From: Natrialba asiatica DSM 12278
GTDB taxonomy: Archaea > Halobacteriota > Halobacteria > Halobacteriales > Natrialbaceae
Assembly: GCF_000337555.1 (NCBI RefSeq)
Contig: NZ_AOIO01000022.1
Span: 1-64,000 of the forward strand
DNA: 64,000 nt
Reading direction: 5' to 3'
Positions 41,350 to 49,803 of this stretch are shown here, piece after piece. The notes beneath the pieces are model-generated. The model had not been told where the DNA came from and did not search any database. It worked only from the letters and a program-made list of their open reading frames with translations. The position numbers and the translations under genes are program-made. Position 1 is the first letter of the stretch, and each line of letters begins with the position of its first letter.

Positions 41350-42456
41350 TCAGATGATCGCACTCCCGACCCAGTATCCCACGCCGACGGCGAGAAGGAG
41401 GACGCCTTCGAGTCGGTTTACCCGTCGTCCGGTCGCGAGCAGCACCGTTGCGACGAGCGTCACGACGAGCAGCCACGCCAGCCCGGGGAGGACGGCGGGA
41501 TCGACGGCCAGTGGTCGGATAGTCGCGGCGAGTCCGAGAACGCCGAAGAGGTTGAACACGTTCGAACCGATGACGTTTCCCGCGGCGATCGAAACGTCGC
41601 CGCGGCGGGCTGCAACGACGGCCGTGACGAGTTCAGGAAGCGATGTGCCGGCGGCGACGACCGTGACGCCGATGAGCCACGTGGAGAGCCCGATCGAGAG
41701 GGCGATCGTCGTCGCGGAATCGACGAGTAAGCGACTACTCCCGATGACGAGGAGGAGGCCGACGAGAAAGCGGGCGCTTTCGTAGCTGCGGTGCAGGGAT
41801 TGTGGGTGTTCCCGGTCAGCGGCCCGTGGTGATCCCCGTCGGCTGGTCGGCCGCTGTCGGTCGCGCAGGTCGTCGTTCGTGGTGTCGGTGTTCGAATCGC
41901 TGCTCGCACCGCGTACCGACTCGGCGGCGTCAGCAGTGTTGTCTCGGGTCTGTGAGGGCACACCGTTCGTAGCGGGTGCTGTAGTCGTTTCGTCCGCGGT
42001 TGTTCGCCGAATTTCGATGCCGATTGCTCCGAGATACGCGATCAGCAGCACGAGCAGGAGAGCGCCTTCCGGGCGCGAGACGACGCGGTTTGCGAGAACG
42101 CCCGCCGCGATTACCGTCGCTGCAGCCAGCGCGAGGGCATCGCGGCGAATCATCGTTTCGGTAACGCGAAACGGCGCGAGGATCGCGACGATGCCGAGGA
42201 TCACACCCAGGTTGAACACGTTCGATCCGACGACGTTTCCGACGGCAACGTCGCCGGTTCCTTCGAATGCGGCGACCGTCGAGACGGCCAGCTCCGGGGC
42301 GGAAGTCCCGAACGCAACGACGGTCAGACCGATCACGAGCGGGGAGATGCCGGCTGCGCTCGCGATGCTGGTTGCTGCAGCGACGAGCCATCGTGCGCCG
42401 AGCCAGAGGCCGATCGTGGCGCCAAGCAGTGCAACGACAGTGAGGAGCGTCGACAC
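41350..42456 (-). CDS. CaCA-family sodium/calcium exchanger
   Basis: This membrane antiporter of about 368 residues has ten helices in two inverted halves. The alpha repeats are GLTVVAFGTSAPELAVSTVAAFEGTGDVAVGNVVGSNVFNLGVILG and GVTVVAAGTSLPELVTAVVAARRGDVSIAAGNVIGSNVFNLFGVLG, both with the ion-binding GTSxPE and GSNxFN. It expels Ca2+ in exchange for Na+. A disordered hydrophilic loop of about 80 residues separates the halves. I prefer GTG 42456 because the first helix starts at once and a T-rich promoter-like element lies about 25-32 bases before it; an ATG at 42519 would add 21 odd residues. Confidence 0.92.
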   Translation of the reverse strand: MSTLLTVVALLGATIGLWLGARWLVAAATSIASAAGISPLVIGLTVVAFGTSAPELAVSTVAAFEGTGDVAVGNVVGSNVFNLGVILGIVAILAPFRVTETMIRRDALALAAATVIAAGVLANRVVSRPEGALLLVLLIAYLGAIGIEIRRTTADETTTAPATNGVPSQTRDNTADAAESVRGASSDSNTDTTNDDLRDRQRPTSRRGSPRAADREHPQSLHRSYESARFLVGLLLVIGSSRLLVDSATTIALSIGLSTWLIGVTVVAAGTSLPELVTAVVAARRGDVSIAAGNVIGSNVFNLFGVLGLAATIRPLAVDPAVLPGLAWLLVVTLVATVLLATGRRVNRLEGVLLLAVGVGYWVGSAII

Positions 42457-42598
42457 GAGTCGAACAATCGTGCGGCTGCGACAAAAACCCGTTTCACCGC
42501 TGCAGGACTGATATCTCATAGCCCGGGGGAGCGGGTGAGGTCGCCACCATTCGACAACACTTATCTGCCGAGTTTGATAACGAGTCGCGTGTGTTACG

Positions 42599-44170
42599 AT
42601 GAGTACTGATAATAGTGACTCACCCGACGCGGACCCGAGTGAGTCATTCGTCCAGGATACCGGCGAAGAGGGGCCACGAATCGATTTCTACGGTGGCCGG
42701 GGAATGAGCGCGTTTCCGATCGTGTTCTTCATCCTCTGGGCGATTGCCCAGACGGCCTTCTGGCGAATCTCGGATGAAGGTGGACTCGTCGTCGGTATTC
42801 TGGTCGGCCTGATCGGGGGGATGTTCTTCGTTCGGGGAGATTGGAAGACCTATGCGAATACGATTTTCGAGGGAATGACCCAGCCGGTCGCCGTGACGGC
42901 GATCGTCGCGTGGATCTGGGCCGGGATGTTCGCCCAGTTGCTCCAGGACGGCGGCTTCGTCGACGGTCTAGTCTGGTTCGCCAACACCGCCGGGATCGGT
43001 GGTGCGCTGTTCCCGGCGGCGACGTTCGTCCTCGCCGCGGTGTTCACGACGGGGATCGGCACGGGCTACGGCGCGTCGATCGCGTTCGTCACGCTGTTTT
43101 TCCCGGCCGGACTCCTGTTGGGAGCCAACCCGATTTTGCTGTTCGGCGCGATCCTCTCGGGGGCGATCTTCGGTGACAACCTCGCACCCGTCAGCGACAC
43201 GACGATCGTCAGCGCCGTCACGCAGGACTCGGACATCGGCGGCGTCGTCGCCTCCCGATTCAAATACGTCATCGTCGCCGCGATCGTGGCGTTCGCCGGC
43301 TACCTCGTCGCCGGTCAGTTCATGGGCGGCCTCGGGATCGGCGGCAACGCGCAGGAACTTCTCGTCGCCGAAAGCGAACCGATCGGGCTCGTTCACCTCC
43401 TCTCGATGGGCGTCGTGATCGGCACGGCCGTCGCCGGCCGCCACATCGTCGAGGCGATCTCGTGGGGCATCGTCGTCGCGGCGGCCTCCAGTCTCGCGCT
43501 CGGCCTGCTGTCGCTCGGGGACATCGTCTCCTTTAACGCGCCGGCGGACGCGCCGCTTTCCCAACCGCTCGAGTTCTTGCCGATCCTGACGGTTGTCGAG
43601 AACCCAGACGACGTCGGCGTCGGCGGCAGCCTCATCCAGGGGGCGGCCGGCTTCTTCGAACTCGCGATCCTCGTGTTGTTGATCATCGCGGCGGCGCAGA
43701 TCATGATCCGCGGCGGGGCCTTCGAGGCGATTCTGGACTGGTCGATCGAGAACCTCGCGACGAACGTTCGCAACGCCGAACTGACGATGGTCGGCTCGGC
43801 GGCGCTAATCAACGCGGTCATCACGATCAACACGGCCGCGGAGGTCGCGATCGGGCCGTACATCTCGAAGATCGGCGAGCGGTTCAACCTGAACGGCTAC
43901 CGGCGAGCGAACATTCTGGACGCACAGACCGCCGCGCTTGGCTACATCTTCCCGTGGTCCGGCGGCGTGCTCGCCGGCTATTCGGCGATGCAGGAGCTGC
44001 CCGGCGAGTTCGAGTGGTTCGACACCGGCATGCTCGTGACGCCGATCGACGTCGTGCCGTTCGTCTTCCAGGGCTGGTTACTCGTCGCCGTCTTCATCAT
44101 CGCAGCGCTGACCGGTTTCGGCCGGGAGTACATTATCGATCGCGAAAGCGAGGAGGTGGCACGGCTATGA
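42599..44170 (+). CDS. nhaC: Na+/H+ antiporter, NhaC family
   Basis: This 523-residue antiporter has about 12 helices after an acidic soluble N-terminus (MSTDNSDSPDADPSESFVQD). Family motifs include GIGTGYGASIAFVTLFFPAGLLLGANPILLFGAILSGAIFGDNLAPVSDTT and, in the second half, INAVITINTAAEVAIGPYI and FPWSGGVLAGYSAMQELPG. It exports Na+ for H+. The stop overlaps by four bases the ATG of a small TRAM-like gene, so the pair is coupled. A second, different NhaC lies at 53963. Confidence 0.93.
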   Translation: MSTDNSDSPDADPSESFVQDTGEEGPRIDFYGGRGMSAFPIVFFILWAIAQTAFWRISDEGGLVVGILVGLIGGMFFVRGDWKTYANTIFEGMTQPVAVTAIVAWIWAGMFAQLLQDGGFVDGLVWFANTAGIGGALFPAATFVLAAVFTTGIGTGYGASIAFVTLFFPAGLLLGANPILLFGAILSGAIFGDNLAPVSDTTIVSAVTQDSDIGGVVASRFKYVIVAAIVAFAGYLVAGQFMGGLGIGGNAQELLVAESEPIGLVHLLSMGVVIGTAVAGRHIVEAISWGIVVAAASSLALGLLSLGDIVSFNAPADAPLSQPLEFLPILTVVENPDDVGVGGSLIQGAAGFFELAILVLLIIAAAQIMIRGGAFEAILDWSIENLATNVRNAELTMVGSAALINAVITINTAAEVAIGPYISKIGERFNLNGYRRANILDAQTAALGYIFPWSGGVLAGYSAMQELPGEFEWFDTGMLVTPIDVVPFVFQGWLLVAVFIIAALTGFGREYIIDRESEEVARL

Positions 44171-44442
44171 GCGTCTTCACAAAATTCCTTCGTGGCTGGC
44201 AGTTCCGTGACTCGAGTCCGTCGCTCACCGTGGGCGAGGAATGTAGCGTCTTCGTCGCCGAGGCGAACGGCGATGGCAACGGTCACGTCTACATCGGCGA
44301 TACGCACCTGCTCGTTGAGGGCGCTGGTCCGGAGACAGTCGAACGGCGCGTTCGCGTCGAAGTCACCGAGTTCAACGAGACGAACGCAACCGGTCGTGCC
44401 GAGTTCATCGAGATCGTCGGCGAGAGTTCGTACACGAACTAG
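44167..44442 (+). CDS. Small TRAM-like protein (DUF7513-like) coupled to NhaC
   Basis: This 91-residue beta-rich protein contains SLTVGEECSVFVAEANGDGNGHVYIGDTHLLVEGAGPETVERRVRVEVTEFNETNATGRAEFIEIV. The pattern of a Gly-rich turn, IGDTxLLVEGA, V-rich strand and a closing alanine strand resembles the TRAM (OB-fold) RNA-binding domain. I recall DUF7513. The ATG overlaps the nhaC stop (ATGA), indicating translational coupling to a Na+/H+ antiporter, an odd partnership for an OB-fold protein. Function unknown. Confidence 0.82.
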   Translation: MSVFTKFLRGWQFRDSSPSLTVGEECSVFVAEANGDGNGHVYIGDTHLLVEGAGPETVERRVRVEVTEFNETNATGRAEFIEIVGESSYTN

Positions 44443-44572
44443 CGTTGCCTGCGATCCCGATGGAGTCGTTTTCGCTCCGCTGCGCGTTTTGTCGGAACGG
44501 TGTGCGTGCAGACTGGAATCAAGTCTTTAAGGCGGGTGCGTGTGCATCCACTGGATATAGGTGGTCCCGAGC

Positions 44573-45685
44573 ATGCCAGACGAGGGCGAAGCAGCCGACG
44601 AAGGGCGACACCGACAGAGTCGACTCGTCACCGACGACGACGGCCAGTTCGATGCCGAGCGCGCCCGCACCGAATCCCTCCCGATCGAAGACGGCGAAGT
44701 CATCGACACGGACGAACTCGCCGACCACCAGCACTACGTCGAGGGGAGAGGGATCTACGACGACCGAAACCGGATCAACGACCTCACCGGCAAGGAGTGG
44801 AAGTACGCGACCAAATCGGTGATCGCGGAGGGGTATCCGCCCGACGTGCAACACGACCTACGCAGCGAACACGGCGGGCAGAAACCGCCCCGACTCTGTG
44901 CGGCTCTCATCGACCGGTTCAGCAAGGCCGGCGACACGGTCCTCGATCCGTTCGCCGGCGTCGGCGGCACCCTCCTCGGCGCGAGTTTCTGCGAACACGA
45001 GGGGACCGGTCTCCGGGAGGCTATCGGCTTCGAGCGCACCAAGCGGTGGGTCGAAATCTACGACGACGTCCTCGAGCGCGAGAACGACGCCCGCAGCGCA
45101 CGCGGCGAGCCCGAACTCGCCGCACAGGAGCTCCGCCACGGCGACTGTCGCGAGCTGATCGAGGACGTGTCCGACGACAGCGTCGACCTCCTGCTGACCG
45201 ACGTTCCCTACTGGCACATGGACGAACTCGAACAGACGCGAAACGAACGCGAGACGCGGGAAAGCAAACTGGGATCGTTCGAGGCCGACGCAGCAGGCGC
45301 AGCGGATGCAAACAGTGAGGGGACGGCCGAGACCGGAACTGAGTCCGCGTCCGCGTCCGAATCAACAACCGCAACGAAAGCAGACTGGCTCGACGACATG
45401 GCCACGAAATTCGACCGCTTCACCGACGCCGTCGCCCCCGACGGCCACATCGTCGTCTTCATCGGCGACATGTACCGCGACCAGTCCTACGAGTTCCTCT
45501 CGGCTGAACTCGCACGCGCGATCGAGTCGACTGCGCCGGTGACGCTCGCGGCGAATTTGATCTGGTACGATCCGACGAAGGACTTGCACGTCTACGGTTA
45601 TCCGTTCTCGTTCGTGCCGTCGATGGTCCACCAGAACGTGCTCGTGTTTCGGCCGGACGGAGAATCCACGTCTGACCGGGCATAG
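44573..45685 (+). CDS. Solitary DNA methyltransferase, candidate CTAG-specific type
   Basis: This 370-residue SAM-dependent amino-methyltransferase has motif I in TVLDPFAGVGGTLLGASF and motif IV in VDLLLTDVPYWHM, a DPPY-type catalytic motif for N4-cytosine or N6-adenine. Motif I precedes motif IV. After motif IV a Ser/Ala/Thr-rich acidic linker (about residues 235-265) leads to the C-terminal strands (HIVVFIGDMYRDQSYEFLSAEL). No restriction endonuclease is adjacent. Haloarchaea carry a conserved orphan methylase (Zim, HVO_0794) for CTAG; this gene is a reasonable candidate for that family, which would need a search to settle. Start ATG 44573; GTG 44561 is possible. Confidence 0.85.
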   Translation: MPDEGEAADEGRHRQSRLVTDDDGQFDAERARTESLPIEDGEVIDTDELADHQHYVEGRGIYDDRNRINDLTGKEWKYATKSVIAEGYPPDVQHDLRSEHGGQKPPRLCAALIDRFSKAGDTVLDPFAGVGGTLLGASFCEHEGTGLREAIGFERTKRWVEIYDDVLERENDARSARGEPELAAQELRHGDCRELIEDVSDDSVDLLLTDVPYWHMDELEQTRNERETRESKLGSFEADAAGAADANSEGTAETGTESASASESTTATKADWLDDMATKFDRFTDAVAPDGHIVVFIGDMYRDQSYEFLSAELARAIESTAPVTLAANLIWYDPTKDLHVYGYPFSFVPSMVHQNVLVFRPDGESTSDRA

Positions 45686-45688
45686 CGG

Positions 45689-46339
45689 CTACTGGAGCGC
45701 CGCTCGGACTTCGTCTGCACTGCTGGTTTCCGTCACAACGGCGACTTCGTCGCCGGCCTCGAGTTCGGTGCCGGGAAGCGGGATAGTAAGCGATTCGCGC
45801 GCGCGACCGTGAGCGTAGATTCGGGCGGATTCCGGCAGGTTGAGTTCGCTCATTCGTTTACCGATAGCGGCTGACTCGTCCGGGATCTTGAGGACCGTGA
45901 GCTGGAGGGTCGCCGCCAGGTCGGTGACGACGTTGAAGTCGCCGCCGAGCATGGCGGTCTTCGCGCCGGCGGCACCGAGGCGTTCGGGGTAGATGATTTC
46001 GTCGACTTCGTCTGCGTACTGCTCGTAGATGTCCTCGCGGTAGTCCTCGTCGATCCGGAGTGCGGTCCGACAGCCGTGGTGGTTGCCGACCATGCAGGCG
46101 GCGAAGTTGGCGTTGAGGTCGGGCGTAAACGCGCCGATGGCGTCGGCGGTTGCGATTCCGGCGTCGGTGAGAACCGCCTCGTCAGCGCCGTCGCCGTGGG
46201 TCGTCTCGAAGCCCTCGTCCGCGGCTCGATCGATCCGATCGTGGTCGTTGTCGACGATGACGACCTCGTGGCCCTCCTCCGCGAGGATGCGGGCTGTTCG
46301 CGAGCCGACTCTCCCATACCCCACGATGACGAATCTCAT
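45689..46339 (-). CDS. TrkA-N / RCK potassium-channel regulatory protein
   Basis: This 216-residue cytosolic protein starts MRFVIVGYGRVGSRTARILAEEGHEVVIVDNDHDRIDRA, a Rossmann RCK_N domain with GxGxxG and the acidic end of strand 2 (Asp) for NAD or ATP. GIATADAIGAFTPDLNANFAACM and TALRIDEDYREDIYEQYADEVDEIIYPERLGAAG continue it. The C-terminal RCK_C domain follows (GKRMSELNLPESARIYAHGRARESLTIPLPGTELEAGDEVAVVTE). It gates a Trk-type K+ transporter; no channel subunit is adjacent. K+ is the main compatible solute in haloarchaea. The ATG at 46339 is chosen. It is three bases from the methyltransferase stop, tail to tail. Confidence 0.93.
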   Translation of the reverse strand: MRFVIVGYGRVGSRTARILAEEGHEVVIVDNDHDRIDRAADEGFETTHGDGADEAVLTDAGIATADAIGAFTPDLNANFAACMVGNHHGCRTALRIDEDYREDIYEQYADEVDEIIYPERLGAAGAKTAMLGGDFNVVTDLAATLQLTVLKIPDESAAIGKRMSELNLPESARIYAHGRARESLTIPLPGTELEAGDEVAVVTETSSADEVRAALQ

Positions 46340-46485
46340 GGTATCACAGTACGTAGCCGGGGCTAAAATACGTTGGTCTCGATAGAACCTCGGTCGCAGT
46401 CGTTCAACGGTGTGCGGACGGCACTCCACGTCGCCGACTGTGTATGCACGAACGTGTAGGATATGGGTGGGAGGCCAGACAAGAA

Positions 46486-46494
46486 CTTTTAACT
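46486..46494 (+). promoter_or_regulatory. TATA-like element before the purine permease
   Basis: CTTTTAACT lies 31-39 bases before the ATG at 46525, which implies a leader of only a few bases. Confidence 0.4.
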
Positions 46495-46524
46495 AAGGTC
46501 TGTGGTTATGCTTGACCATCCAAC

Positions 46525-47970
46525 ATGGGGGTTACCGAAACGATCGCGGATTACTTCGGATTCGACGAGTACGAGACGGACCTCTCGACCGAACTGATCG
46601 CGGGACTGACGACGTTTCTGGCGATGTCGTACATCATCGTCGTCAATCCGCTTATCCTGGGAGAAGCAATCGAGATCGAGGGCTACTCCGGAGCGCAGGT
46701 GACGCAAATGATCGCCGTCGCGACCATCCTCGCGTCGGTCGTCGGGACCACGGTCATGGCGCTGTGGGCGAATCGCCCGTTCGGACTCGCACCTGGCATG
46801 GGACTGAACGCGTTCTTCGCGTACACCGTCGTCCTCGGTCTCGGCGTACCCTGGCAAGTCGCCCTCGCCGCCGTCTTCGTCGAGGGGATCATTTTCATCC
46901 TCCTGACGGTGATCGGCGCACGCCGCTACATCATCGAACTGTTCCCCGAACCCGTCAAGTTCGCCGTCGGTGCAGGGATCGGGATCTTCCTGCTCTTTCT
47001 CGGCTTGCAGGAAATGGAACTCGTCGTCTCCGACCCCGAAACGGCTGTCACCCTCGGCAACGCCGCGACCAGCCCCATCGCCGCCCTCTCGGTCGTCGGC
47101 CTCGCCCTGACGCTCGTCCTCTACGCCCGCGGCACCCGCGGTGCAATCGTCATCGGGATCATCTTCACCGCCCTCGCCGGCTGGCTGGTGACCCTCCTCG
47201 GCGTCGTCTCACCGAGTGAACTCGCACTCGAAAGAGAGTATAACTTGGTCACGAACGACGGGCTAAGCGGTATCATCGAGTTGATTCTGAACGTCCAGTA
47301 CGACTTCACGCCGCTCATCGCCGGCTTCGTCGACGGCCTCGGGATGATCGCCGAAGACCCGTTTGTCTTCGCACTCGTCGTCTTCACCTTCTTCTTCGTC
47401 GATTTCTTCGATACGGCGGGTGCGCTCATCGGCGTCTCCCAGATCGGTGGCCTCCTCGACGACGAGGGGAATCTCCCAGAAATCGAAAAGCCGCTGCTGG
47501 CCGACGCCGTCGGCACCACCGTCGGCGCGATGATCGGCACGTCGACCGTCACGACGTTCGTCGAGTCCTCCGCCGGACTCGAGGAGGGCGGCCGAACCGG
47601 CTTCACCGCGCTCGTCGTCAGCGGATTCTTCGTCCTCTCGTTGCTCGTCGTCCCCCTGGTAGCCATCATCCCGCAGTACGCGATCTACGTCGCCCTCGTC
47701 GTCGTCGGCATCATCATGCTCCAGGGCGCAGCCGATATCGACTGGCAGCAATCGACCTGGCTCATCCCCAGCGGCCTGACGATCACGGTCATGCCGCTTA
47801 CCACCTCGATCGCGAACGGGCTCGCCGCCGGGATCATGAGCTACCCCCTCGTCAAGGCTGCCGCCGGCGAACGAGCCGACGTTTCGCCCGGTCAGTGGGC
47901 GCTCGCCCTCGCGTTCGTCCTCTACTTTGGCGCGTACTTCGCCACGGACGCCGGATTCCTGACGTTCTAA
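46525..47970 (+). CDS. NCS2 family purine permease (AzgA-like)
   Basis: This 481-residue transporter has about 13-14 helices. It opens TDLSTELIAGLTTFLAMSYIIVVNPLIL, the classic start of the AzgA branch, followed by ATILASVVGTTVMALWANRPFGLAPGMGLNAFFAYTVVLG (the NxFF substrate region). Helix 8 carries FTFFFVDFFDTAGALIGVS, and helix 10 has VGAMIGTSTVTTFVESSAGLEEGGRTGFTAL, both AzgA-type. It imports adenine, guanine or hypoxanthine with H+ (or Na+). No purine-salvage gene is adjacent. The interval 47971-48216 downstream shows no gene. Confidence 0.93.
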   Translation: MGVTETIADYFGFDEYETDLSTELIAGLTTFLAMSYIIVVNPLILGEAIEIEGYSGAQVTQMIAVATILASVVGTTVMALWANRPFGLAPGMGLNAFFAYTVVLGLGVPWQVALAAVFVEGIIFILLTVIGARRYIIELFPEPVKFAVGAGIGIFLLFLGLQEMELVVSDPETAVTLGNAATSPIAALSVVGLALTLVLYARGTRGAIVIGIIFTALAGWLVTLLGVVSPSELALEREYNLVTNDGLSGIIELILNVQYDFTPLIAGFVDGLGMIAEDPFVFALVVFTFFFVDFFDTAGALIGVSQIGGLLDDEGNLPEIEKPLLADAVGTTVGAMIGTSTVTTFVESSAGLEEGGRTGFTALVVSGFFVLSLLVVPLVAIIPQYAIYVALVVVGIIMLQGAADIDWQQSTWLIPSGLTITVMPLTTSIANGLAAGIMSYPLVKAAAGERADVSPGQWALALAFVLYFGAYFATDAGFLTF

Positions 47971-48216
47971 CTCTCTCCCACTCCGTCCCGTTCCCTGATC
48001 CGCCTACTCCACCGTGTTCCGCTGCCGTTCCACTCTCCGCCACTCCGCCCCTGCACACTCACTCCGCCCCCGCAGAGTCAGTGACACGAGATTCGGTCGC
48101 CAAATGTCGGGACCCCGTACACTGACTATCGAACGCAGAACCCCAACTACTCGAACTCACGGCCGATACCCGCCGCGACCGGTGCGCTCATACGTCCCGC
48201 GTCATTATCTTGCACT

Positions 48217-48462
48217 ATGGCTGCCATTACCATGTACGAACTCCCCGGCTGCCCGTACTGTGCGAAAGTCCGCTCGAAACTCGACGAACTCGAACTCGAG
48301 TACGACACCATCGAGGTACCGCGCTCACACGGCGAGCGGACCGAAGTCGAGGAGGTAAGCGGCCAGACCGGCGTGCCCGTCATCACCGACGAGGACAACG
48401 GTATCGATGGAATGCACGAAAGCGACGACATCGTCGAATACTTAGAAGAAACCTACGCATAG
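48217..48462 (+). CDS. Glutaredoxin-family protein
   Basis: This 81-residue protein is one thioredoxin-fold domain: MAAITMYELPGCPYCAKVRSKLDELELEYDTIEV with the dithiol CPYC active site, then GVPVITDEDNGIDGMHESDDIVEYLEETYA with the cis-Pro (VPV) and the Gly-Met-His-Glu-Ser region that binds the thiol. It is a free-standing dithiol reductase acting in the cytosol. The partner thiol may be gamma-glutamylcysteine. Compare the glutaredoxin domain fused to thioredoxin reductase at 62079. Confidence 0.92.
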   Translation: MAAITMYELPGCPYCAKVRSKLDELELEYDTIEVPRSHGERTEVEEVSGQTGVPVITDEDNGIDGMHESDDIVEYLEETYA

Positions 48463-48601
48463 AACCGAGCGTCGGGCGAGCGAGCGGCTATTCGTCGGTT
48501 ACTGAGATTTCTGACGTTCACCAGAACTGACGATCAGCCGTCGGTTTACGCGATACCGGTACTACTAGTGAACTCGCGCCAGAAATCCGCCGTCGCAGAA
48601 C

Positions 48602-49567
48602 TCAAGCCGCCTCCTCGTGCTCGGCTCGCTCCCGAATCACGTCCCGAAGTTCGTCCGTGTCGTGTAGATCCGCGAGTTCATCGCGCTCGACGAGCGCGGT
48701 GCCGTCGACGGCGTCGCGTTTCGCCCGGTCGACGACGTAGACGGAGCGCGTGCGAGTAACGCGGCCGATCGAACTCATGATTCGGGCGCGTTTCTCGGCG
48801 GCTTTGGTGAACTCGGAGTGACCGGTGAGGACGACTTCGCTGTCGTCTTCGTCCTTGCTGACGGCCTTGAACGGCGAGCGGATCGTCGGGTGGACGCTGT
48901 AGCCGGCCCGCGTGAGGACGGCGACGACCTGTTCGTCGCCAGGGTCCGCCTCGGGATCGTCCGGCGTCGACTCCGTCTCGTGGACATCGTCGGTTCCATC
49001 GAGGACGTCGACGGGACTGGTCAGCGGTGCCTCGAAGAGGTCTTCGAGCGCCATGGCGACCTCGACGGAGGCGTTCATCCCGTCCTCGTACTTCGAGACG
49101 GTCCGGCGGGAGACGCCGAGTTCGCTCGCGAGTTGGCCGAGACTCCAGTCGCGGTCCTCGCGTTCGTCGGCGAGCAAGTCGCCGTCGATGTTGACGTAGA
49201 GGCCGCCCGGTGCGGCGTAGATCAGCGGCGGGACGCCTTCGATGAACAGGTTGTACGCGGTATCGGGGCTGAAGACCGGAACGCCGTGTCGGAAGTAGAC
49301 GACGTCCGGTTTGAGATCCTCGTCGCGACTGCGCAAGCCGATCACGACCGGCGTCGCCTGCAGGTAGGTACCGAGACGACGCATCTCGTGGCCGGTTGCC
49401 TCGTTGAAGGCGTCGATGTTGCCGAGAATCTTGACGAGTAACAGATCCTCGCCGCGACGCGCAGCGATATCGAAACTCTTCGGTCGGATCGCACACCGAT
49501 CGCTCACCACGAATCCCGCGTCCTCTAACATCGCGGTCACGTTGCCGACCAGTGCGGAGCGGGACAT
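48602..49567 (-). CDS. HTH-type transcriptional regulator with N-terminal nuclease-like domain
   Basis: This 321-residue archaeal regulator starts at ATG 49567 [25 protein letters not shown]. It has an N-terminal region resembling a restriction-endonuclease-like fold ([55 protein letters not shown]). A Cro/XRE HTH follows at about residues 145-185 ([37 protein letters not shown]). A C-terminal domain of the same protein family ([30 protein letters not shown]) then repeats the nuclease-like sheet pattern. It is a conserved euryarchaeal 'putative HTH-type regulator' of unknown target. A 20-base palindrome about 80 bases upstream is a candidate operator. Confidence 0.88.
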   Translation of the reverse strand: MSRSALVGNVTAMLEDAGFVVSDRCAIRPKSFDIAARRGEDLLLVKILGNIDAFNEATGHEMRRLGTYLQATPVVIGLRSRDEDLKPDVVYFRHGVPVFSPDTAYNLFIEGVPPLIYAAPGGLYVNIDGDLLADEREDRDWSLGQLASELGVSRRTVSKYEDGMNASVEVAMALEDLFEAPLTSPVDVLDGTDDVHETESTPDDPEADPGDEQVVAVLTRAGYSVHPTIRSPFKAVSKDEDDSEVVLTGHSEFTKAAEKRARIMSSIGRVTRTRSVYVVDRAKRDAVDGTALVERDELADLHDTDELRDVIRERAEHEEAA

Positions 49568-49587
49568 AGGGGGATGTAAGCTATTCC

Positions 49588-49595
49588 TCATATAA
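49588..49595 (-). promoter_or_regulatory. TATA box for the HTH regulator
   Basis: The minus strand reads CTTATATG, 21-28 bases before the ATG at 49567, which fits a leaderless transcript. Confidence 0.55.
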
Positions 49596-49647
49596 GAGCG
49601 TTTCCCCGAGAGGCCCGTCTGCGGTGTCGCGATTGCGGGGTGTATCA

Positions 49648-49667
49648 GCAGTATACTTATATACTGC
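49648..49667. promoter_or_regulatory. Perfect 8-4-8 inverted repeat, candidate operator
   Basis: GCAGTATACTTATATACTGC: arms GCAGTATA and TATACTGC match exactly around CTTA. It lies between the divergent HTH regulator (start 49567) and tiaS (start 49804). Because it is itself AT-rich it could also act as a TATA region. Confidence 0.6.
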
Positions 49668-49803
49668 TTCTATTGCATTGTGATAATTGTTCGTTCCGGC
49701 TGACGCTACACCGCCGCCGTCCTCGCGGCACCTGTCCTCGTCCCAGGTGAAACGCGTCGCTCGCATCGAAAGGCGTTACTCGCCGCCGGCACAACCACCG
49801 TCG

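Noticed and set aside
40289-41476. Longer N-terminus for the GST-like protein, beginning upstream at 41476
   Set aside because: The first 61 residues are Arg-rich and overlap the CaCA exchanger gene. The protein begins naturally at ATG 41293.
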